Shown in pieces: positions 5,353 through 10,351 of a stretch of 10,351 nucleotides of DNA. Made by a program: the position numbers and the translations under genes. The notes beneath the pieces are model-generated. The model was not told the origin of the DNA. It ran no database searches and was given only the letters and a program-made list of their open reading frames with translations. The first letter of the stretch is position 1. Each line of letters opens with the position of its first letter. This DNA comes from Actinomycetota bacterium (GTDB lineage Bacteria; Actinomycetota; Acidimicrobiia; Acidimicrobiales; Ilumatobacteraceae), in NCBI GenBank assembly GCA_009704065.1, contig WLEX01000025.1, forward strand, positions 1 to 10,351, written 5' to 3'.

Positions 5353-8300
5353 GTGTTTTTAAAATCCCTTACCCTCAAAGGCTTTAAGTCCTTCGCCGAT
5401 TCCACCGTCCTTGAGATGGAGCCTGGAGTCACTGTTGTGGTCGGCCCCAACGGTTCGGGTAAATCAAATGTTGTCGACGCCATCGCATGGGTACTCGGCG
5501 CACAGGCACCTAGTTCCGTGCGAAGCCAAAAGATGGAAGACGTCATCTTCAACGGAACACAAAAGCGTTCTGCTCTTGGCCGTGCCGAGGTAATGCTCAC
5601 ACTTGACAACGCAGCTGGTTTATTGCCACTTGATTTTTCTGAAATCACGGTCTCTCGAATTCTTTTCCGTAACGGTGATTCTGAATATGCCATCAATGGT
5701 GTCGAGTGCCGTTTGCTCGACGTACAAGAACTGCTTTCCGATGCTGGCGTCGGACGTCAACAACACGTCATCATTAGCCAAGGTCAAATCGATGCGGTTC
5801 TTACTGCACGTGCTGAAGATCGTCGCGCCATCATTGAAGAGGCTGCGGGCATTCTCAAATATCGCAAGCGCAAAGAAAAAGCCGAGCGCCGGCTCGAAGC
5901 CACCGAAGCAAACTTATTGCGCGTGCAAGATCTCATTCGTGAAGTACGTCGTCAATTGCGTCCACTCGAACGCCAAGCCGATGCAGCGCGTCGTCACGGT
6001 GAAATCGTGGGCGAATTGCGTGCACTGCGTTTGTTTTTGTCGGGTCGGGAAGTGGCAGCGCTTCGAGCACAACTCACCTCGTTGGCTGGCGAGAAGAACG
6101 CAAGTGATCAAGGCGAGAAAGACATTCGCCAGAAACTTGCCGAACTCGACACCGCTGTTTTGGCTGCCGAAGCAGAACTGTCTGCTCGCGGAGAATCTGG
6201 TCTCAACGATGAACTGATGCGCGTTGAGCAATTGCGTGAGCGCGCTCGTGGATTGGGTGCGGTCATTGCCGAGCGTCGACGTTCGATGGAACGCGATCAA
6301 GGGCAACTGATTGCCGACGATGTTGTAGCTGCTCTCGAAGCTGATGCTGCTCAAATGCGTACCGAACTTGTAGAAGTGGAGCGCAGTCTTGCAATCGCGA
6401 TGGGCGAGAGCGATGACTTGGCTGTTGAAGAAGAAAACTTCGAACGCGAGCGCACGGAACAAGGTTTGTTCCACACAGTGCAAGGCAACGAAGCATCGAA
6501 CGCCGCTGCTGAAGTACGCGGCGAATTGCGTACCTTGCGAAACACTGTCGAGCAAGGCGCGGGTGAAGCGCAAAAGTTGCAGGCACGAGTCGAACAGCTC
6601 ATCGAAAAAGATGCCTCTGTGGCAGCAGGAATTGAACGTCTGCAAAACGATCTTGCCCAATCGGAAACCGATGTGGCGTCCTTGCGTGAAGAACTGGTAA
6701 CGGCCAATAATCGTCGTGAACAAGCCGAAGCCTCTGGTGATGCTGCGCAATTGTCGCGTGCAACAGCCGAACGCCGCAGTGCACGCGCACTAGCGAAACT
6801 CGAGGCTCTTGAAGAAGCAGTGTCATCGTCGCGAGCACGTATTGGTGCCGAGCATTTGGCTCAAGTTGAAGGTGTAGTGGGTGCGCTTGTCGACCTTCTC
6901 GAAATCGACGCCGGATGGGATGCCGCAGTCAAAGCCTCTCTTGGTGAAGCACTCGCAGCAATTGTTGTTTCCGGTTCTGCATCTGCTCGTCGTGCAGTAG
7001 CTGCGCTTCAGGCAGTCGACCACAACGGCGCAGTCTTAGCGCTTGGATTGTCTCGCACCAGTTCTGCTTCCTTGCCGAACGGCATCAGTTCAGTGCGTTC
7101 CCATGTTCGTGGAGCAAACGGAGCTCCTTCAGAATTGTCGGCGCTTCTCGATTCATTGCTGTCACACATCGGCTGCACCGATGATCTCGATTCTGCAATT
7201 ACAGCGGTGGAATCATCGGCATCAATCACAGTGGTTACTCGTCGTGGTGATCGTTTGTCTCCATCAGGTTGGCGCTTAGGTGCCGCCGATGAACTTGGTT
7301 CGGTTGAAGTCATCGAGCGCACTCGTACTGAAGTTGAAGAAGCGGCAACTGAACTGGCACGTCTCGCACGCGAGGTAGAGGCAGCGCGCGACGAACTCGT
7401 AGAAGCTCGCCGGCAAGCGACCGATTTGCAGTCACGTATCGAGCGTCAGACTCAAGTTGTGGAACGCGCATCTGATGCACTCACCACCGCGGTCAACGAT
7501 CGTCGCGCCAACGCCGCCGAACAACAAATCACTCGTGACTCTGCAAACGAGATTCGCGCCCGTTTGTCTGCATATCAACAACGTGTCACTGAACTCGAAG
7601 GCATTCTTCCTGCACTTGAAGAATCGGAGGCCGCCGAGATTGCTGCTGCCAAAGCACAGTCCGAAGAGCGCGCTGCAATTGATTCGAAATCAACGCATCT
7701 CACCATGCGTCGTAAGGACCTCGATGTGCGCAGTGCGGGGCTTCGTGAGCGTGAACAGTTCTTGCGCGAACGTGCAGGCGAAACCGAACGCCGTCTCGAA
7801 GTAGATACGGCAGCTCGCTTAGAAGCTGGAGCGCGCCGTCTCAAGATTGAAGCCGAACTGGTTGCTATCGGTCGTCTTGCTGAAGTTGTAGAAGCTCATC
7901 GCACCTCTACTGAATCTCGTCTCACTGAATTACATGAACTGCGTCGTCGTCAAAGCGATGAAGTACGCGGCATCACTAGCCGTCTCGATGCTGCTCGACG
8001 AGGCCGTCATGAAGCAGAACAGTCTCTCGAGGCATTGCGTGAGCGCGCACGTCGAGTCGATGTTGAAGAAGCCGAGGCGCGTATGCGTCTTGAGGCCGCT
8101 GTCGAAATGATTCGTCGTGATCTTGAAGTTGAACCAGAAGTGGCTGAGGCATCACCCATGCCTGAAGTTGCTGACGGAACCACTCACGCAGACCGTGCAC
8201 GTGTGCTTGAACGCGACATTCGTTTGATGGGCCCCATTAACCCATTGGCGTTGCAAGAGTTCACAGAACTGCAAGAGCGCCATACATTCCTCGACGAACA

Positions 8301-8835
8301 ATTAAACGACGTCCGCACTTCACGACGTGAACTTGCTCAGGTCATTTCTGCAATCGACGAAGAAATTCAATCGGTATTCACTGAGGCGTTCGCCGATGTG
8401 AGCAAGAACTTCACCGATCTGTTCACCTTGTTGTTCCCTGGCGGTAAGGGCAAGCTCTCGCTTACCAATCCGCAAGACATGTTGAACACAGGTATTGAAG
8501 TAGAGGCACAACCACCAGGTAAGACCTTTAAGAAGTTGTCGCTTCTTTCTGGTGGAGAACGTTCGCTCACAGCGTTGGCTTACTTGTTTGCAGTGTTCCG
8601 TAGCCGTCCATCACCGTTCTACGTAATGGACGAAGTCGAAGCTGCTCTCGACGATGTGAACTTGCATCGCTTCCTCGGCCTTGTCAATGAGTTCCGTCGT
8701 GATGCACAGCTGATCATCGTTAGTCACCAAAAGCGCACTATGGAAGCTGCCGATTGTTTGCTCGGTGTCTCCATGCAGCCGGGTGGCTCATCGAAGGTCG
8801 TTACTGAACGTTCTTCTGACACGTCCACCAAGTAG
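5353..8835 (+). CDS. smc: Chromosome segregation ATPase SMC
   Basis: SMC dimerises and, with ScpA and ScpB, forms the ring-shaped condensin that organises and separates newly replicated chromosomes. With the GTG start the protein has 1160 residues, close to the usual 1180-1200. Head motifs are complete: MFLKSLTLKGFKSF at the start, Walker A GPNGSGKS at 31-38, a Q-loop SQGQID around 142-147, the ABC signature LSGGE at 1065-1069, Walker B VMDE at 1091-1094 and ALDD at 1098-1101. The hinge lies about 497-655, beginning near HLAQVEGVVGALVDLLEID. Two long Glu/Arg/Ala-rich arms (about 165-495 and 660-950) are coiled coil, and the C-terminal head returns at LMGPINPLALQEF. No stop or frameshift interrupts it. 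The open frame extends upstream to 5221 within mutM, but that part reads as non-SMC sequence. ftsY begins five bases after the stop. No scpA or scpB is present in this window. Confidence 0.96.
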   Translation: MFLKSLTLKGFKSFADSTVLEMEPGVTVVVGPNGSGKSNVVDAIAWVLGAQAPSSVRSQKMEDVIFNGTQKRSALGRAEVMLTLDNAAGLLPLDFSEITVSRILFRNGDSEYAINGVECRLLDVQELLSDAGVGRQQHVIISQGQIDAVLTARAEDRRAIIEEAAGILKYRKRKEKAERRLEATEANLLRVQDLIREVRRQLRPLERQADAARRHGEIVGELRALRLFLSGREVAALRAQLTSLAGEKNASDQGEKDIRQKLAELDTAVLAAEAELSARGESGLNDELMRVEQLRERARGLGAVIAERRRSMERDQGQLIADDVVAALEADAAQMRTELVEVERSLAIAMGESDDLAVEEENFERERTEQGLFHTVQGNEASNAAAEVRGELRTLRNTVEQGAGEAQKLQARVEQLIEKDASVAAGIERLQNDLAQSETDVASLREELVTANNRREQAEASGDAAQLSRATAERRSARALAKLEALEEAVSSSRARIGAEHLAQVEGVVGALVDLLEIDAGWDAAVKASLGEALAAIVVSGSASARRAVAALQAVDHNGAVLALGLSRTSSASLPNGISSVRSHVRGANGAPSELSALLDSLLSHIGCTDDLDSAITAVESSASITVVTRRGDRLSPSGWRLGAADELGSVEVIERTRTEVEEAATELARLAREVEAARDELVEARRQATDLQSRIERQTQVVERASDALTTAVNDRRANAAEQQITRDSANEIRARLSAYQQRVTELEGILPALEESEAAEIAAAKAQSEERAAIDSKSTHLTMRRKDLDVRSAGLREREQFLRERAGETERRLEVDTAARLEAGARRLKIEAELVAIGRLAEVVEAHRTSTESRLTELHELRRRQSDEVRGITSRLDAARRGRHEAEQSLEALRERARRVDVEEAEARMRLEAAVEMIRRDLEVEPEVAEASPMPEVADGTTHADRARVLERDIRLMGPINPLALQEFTELQERHTFLDEQLNDVRTSRRELAQVISAIDEEIQSVFTEAFADVSKNFTDLFTLLFPGGKGKLSLTNPQDMLNTGIEVEAQPPGKTFKKLSLLSGGERSLTALAYLFAVFRSRPSPFYVMDEVEAALDDVNLHRFLGLVNEFRRDAQLIIVSHQKRTMEAADCLLGVSMQPGGSSKVVTERSSDTSTK

Positions 8836-8840
8836 ATCTG

Positions 8841-10028
8841 ATGTTCGCCTCAACAACATCGACAGTTGTTCCACTCGTTATTGCAGGTGGTGGAGTAGCC
8901 GGAGTCATTGCATTTCTTCTCGTCCGCCGCTTCTCGACACGAAAGACAGCCTCAGACTCGGCTCCTGTTCCGTCGACTCTCGCAAGCTCGAACGTCTCCG
9001 CAACAGTCCCGACTCCGGCTGTCTCTCCCGAAGCATCGACCGAAAATGTCCCGACTCCGGATGTCTCTCCAGAGTTCTTAGTCGACGCAAGAGGAGCCGA
9101 CGGCAAGGATGTCTCTGACGCCGATGAAGAGGCACCGAATGTGCGGGAGCGCGCCGGGAGAACCCGATCACTCTTTACTCAGGCATTCCAATCCATTCGT
9201 GCTCGCGGCATCGATGCTGCGACGTGGGATGAGTTAGAAGAAACCTTGTTGCTTGCCGATATCGGAATTGGTTTGGCTACTCGCTTGCTCGATCCATTAC
9301 GTGCCGCTGTGAAGGCTGGGGAACTACGTTCGCCCGACGATGTCATTAATGCGTTACGCGAAAGCATGACTGCACAGCTTTCCTCTACCGATCGTTCACT
9401 TCACCTCGATGCTGCAGAAACTCCGAACGTATGGATTTTCGTGGGAGTCAACGGTGTGGGTAAAACAACCACCATCGGCAAAATCGCTACTGCACAGGCA
9501 GCACTCGGAACCTCAGTGCTGATGGCAGCTGGCGATACCTTCCGTGCAGCTGCAGCGGAACAGTTGCAGGTGTGGGCCGAACGATCCGGCGCGTCATTCG
9601 TGCGCGGTGCCGAAGGCGGAGATCCTGCATCAGTGATCTTCGACGGCATTCAGAGCGCAGCCTCAAAGGGAATCACATTGGTGCTCGGTGATACCGCAGG
9701 TCGTTTGCAGAATAAATCGAATCTGATGGAAGAACTGAAAAAAGTTCGTCGTGTTGCCGACAAGGCACCTGGCACAGTGAATGAGGTGCTGCTCGTCATC
9801 GATGCAACAACAGGCCAAAACGGATTATCGCAGGCAAGAGAATTTGCCGCTGCAACCGATGTGACGGGTGTTGTACTCACCAAACTCGATGGTTCAGCAA
9901 AAGGCGGCATCGTGTTCGCCATCGAAACCGACTTGGGTATTCCAGTGAAGTTGGTGGGACTTGGCGAAACCGCTGCTGATCTCATTGCATTCGACCCAGC
10001 AGAATTTGTCGGAGCTTTGTTCGACTAA
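8841..10028 (+). CDS. ftsY: Signal recognition particle receptor FtsY
   Basis: FtsY is the GTPase that docks the SRP-ribosome complex at the membrane for co-translational insertion. The 395-residue protein starts with a membrane segment at about 9-28 (PLVIAGGGVAGVIAFLLV) followed by RRFSTRK, so it is probably membrane-anchored, as in many actinobacteria. A Ser/Pro/Ala-rich then acidic linker (about 35-105) contains a 14-residue repeat. The N domain begins near 107. The GTPase motifs are GVNGVGKTT at 202-210, DTFRAAA from 232, DTAGR at 284-288 (preceded by a Gly rather than the usual hydrophobic/Asp context), TKLDGSAKGG from 347, and the closing GLGETAADLIAFDPAEFV. The protein ends at the position normal for the family. 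The ATG lies five bases after smc with little Shine-Dalgarno. Just past the TAA, an in-frame near-copy of the last eight codons follows. Confidence 0.96.
   Translation: MFASTTSTVVPLVIAGGGVAGVIAFLLVRRFSTRKTASDSAPVPSTLASSNVSATVPTPAVSPEASTENVPTPDVSPEFLVDARGADGKDVSDADEEAPNVRERAGRTRSLFTQAFQSIRARGIDAATWDELEETLLLADIGIGLATRLLDPLRAAVKAGELRSPDDVINALRESMTAQLSSTDRSLHLDAAETPNVWIFVGVNGVGKTTTIGKIATAQAALGTSVLMAAGDTFRAAAAEQLQVWAERSGASFVRGAEGGDPASVIFDGIQSAASKGITLVLGDTAGRLQNKSNLMEELKKVRRVADKAPGTVNEVLLVIDATTGQNGLSQAREFAAATDVTGVVLTKLDGSAKGGIVFAIETDLGIPVKLVGLGETAADLIAFDPAEFVGALFD
9006..9074 (+). repeat. 42-base tandem repeat in the FtsY linker
   Basis: Two copies of a 27-base unit, at 9006-9032 and 9048-9074, begin with GTCCCGACTCCGG and continue almost identically through TGTCTCTCC. 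They are 42 bases (14 codons) apart, in frame, and both encode VPTPxVSPE, where x is Ala in the first copy and Asp in the second. The near-identity at DNA level points to a fairly recent duplication inside a linker that tolerates length change. Confidence 0.75.
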
Positions 10029-10049
10029 TTTGTCCGAAGTTTGTTTGGT
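10002..10049 (+). repeat. Imperfect 24-base direct repeat across the ftsY stop
   Basis: The last eight sense codons of ftsY (10002-10025, encoding EFVGALFD) are followed directly by a 24-base near-copy (10026-10049) in the same frame, reading stop-FVRSLFG, and then a TGA at 10050-10052. By direct comparison 17 of 24 positions agree, and the first codon differs by one base (GAA against TAA). It looks like an old tandem duplication whose first codon now is, or created, the ftsY stop. Confidence 0.6.
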
Positions 10050-10090
10050 TGACCCATGGGCGACCTTCACATGCGGAAGAATGAGAACGT
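10029..10090. other. Gap between ftsY and the lipoprotein gene
   Basis: This is the second-longest gap in the window. Its first part is the near-copy of the ftsY tail. An imperfect stem follows: GGTTG (10047-10051) pairs with CGACC (10061-10065, one G-U pair), with an inner CC-GG step around a CATG loop and one bulged A. No T-run follows, so it is not a standard intrinsic terminator. TTGACC at 10049-10054 resembles a -35 box, but no acceptable -10 lies at the right distance. GGAAGA at 10075-10080 is a possible ribosome binding site for the next gene, ten bases before its ATG. Confidence 0.35.
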
Positions 10091-10351
10091 ATGAATTCTC
10101 GTCGTCCTCGCGTCGCCCTCCTTGGTGTAGCTACCGCACTCTTGTCTTTGATAGCGGCATCATGCGGAGAGCCTGGCCCTCTGAAATTGTCTTTAGAAAT
10201 CTCGCAGGCACGGTCTGGGGAGAACCTGTCAGTTGCGGAGTCTGCAGACACTGGCGCATGGTCTGCCTACTCGGAGAATAAATACGAGGTCGTGGGTGAC
10301 TTATCGGTTGATCGCGTTTCAGGTTTTGCTTGGTCTGTGTTTCAGAAAAAC
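10091..10351 (+). CDS. Putative secreted lipoprotein, partial (N-terminal 87 residues)
   Basis: This frame starts at ATG 10091 and stays open to the right edge. The first 24 residues look like a lipoprotein signal peptide: basic MNSRRPR, then a hydrophobic core VALLGVATALLSLI, then AASC with C25 as the lipidated cysteine. The lipobox is slightly unusual because Ala rather than Leu is at -3. The visible mature part is polar, with ISQARSGENLSVAESADTG and a Trp/Tyr-containing segment, and I recognise no domain. An in-frame TGA at 10082-10084 means that translation cannot begin upstream of it, and GGAAGA ten bases before the ATG may be its ribosome binding site. It is not part of the conserved cluster and marks where the conserved gene order ends. 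Function unknown; a longer open frame on the same strand in another phase overlaps it but lacks any such signal. Confidence 0.65.
   Translation, partial: MNSRRPRVALLGVATALLSLIAASCGEPGPLKLSLEISQARSGENLSVAESADTGAWSAYSENKYEVVGDLSVDRVSGFAWSVFQKN

Noticed and set aside
5914..6750. 278-codon open frame on the - strand inside smc
   Set aside because: It lies wholly opposite the coiled-coil arm of smc, whose Glu/Arg/Ala-rich codons leave antisense frames open; its translation is Cys/His/Phe-rich with no domain and no ribosome binding site.
10049..10077. Promoter for the lipoprotein gene with TTGACC as -35
   Set aside because: The bases 17 downstream read TGCGGA, which is not an acceptable -10 box.
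9961..10281. 106-codon + strand frame across the ftsY end and the lipoprotein start
   Set aside because: It overlaps the certain ftsY C-terminus and lacks the signal peptide and lipobox seen in the frame starting at 10091.
1..10351. Mobile element, CRISPR array, tRNA or defence-type system
   Set aside because: No transposase, integrase, repeat-spacer pattern, tRNA-like fold or unknown multi-gene module was seen; nearly every base belongs to a recognised housekeeping gene.

Overview
The window is a compact, single-strand run of housekeeping genes, all on the + strand, from a bacterium that looks actinobacterial. The order rsmD, coaD, a SepIVA-like coiled-coil gene, DUF177, rpmF, (plsX, acpP), rnc, mutM, smc, ftsY is the actinobacterial version of the rnc-smc-ftsY neighbourhood. 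The third gene resembles the mycobacterial division protein SepIVA. FtsY carries an N-terminal membrane segment followed by an acidic linker, as in many actinobacteria. Base composition looks moderate rather than GC-rich. With plsX-acpP kept between rpmF and rnc, an early-branching or moderate-GC group such as Acidimicrobiia is plausible, but this placement is inference.

Layout. Bases 1-54 are the edge of the window and hold at most the tail of an upstream gene. Bases 55-2211 hold rsmD (16S rRNA methyltransferase), coaD (coenzyme A synthesis), the SepIVA-like gene and a DUF177/YceD gene; the first three overlap by 4 bases and 1 base, and DUF177 follows after 14 bases. A 72-base gap (2212-2283) with two competing small hairpins and a weak -10-like hexamer precedes rpmF (L32, 59 aa). 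Then come plsX and acpP (phospholipid and fatty acid synthesis), rnc (RNase III), mutM (8-oxoguanine glycosylase), smc (chromosome condensation ATPase) and ftsY (SRP receptor). After ftsY a 62-base gap leads to the start of a probable lipoprotein that runs off the right edge.

Functionally the cluster joins ribosome assembly and modification (RsmD, DUF177, L32, RNase III), CoA and acyl-chain supply for membranes (CoaD supplies the CoA from which the ACP prosthetic group derives; PlsX works on acyl-ACP), envelope and division (SepIVA-like), genome maintenance (MutM, SMC) and membrane protein targeting (FtsY). Gaps of 0-50 bases suggest one or a few long transcripts with translational coupling.

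I see no mobile element, CRISPR array, tRNA, rRNA or new defence-like system. The points worth a second look are small: a shortened SepIVA-like protein, an in-frame near-copy of the last eight ftsY codons lying just past its stop, a 42-base repeat in the FtsY linker, unusual residues in CoaD active-site motifs, competing hairpins before rpmF, and an unrecognised lipoprotein at the right edge.
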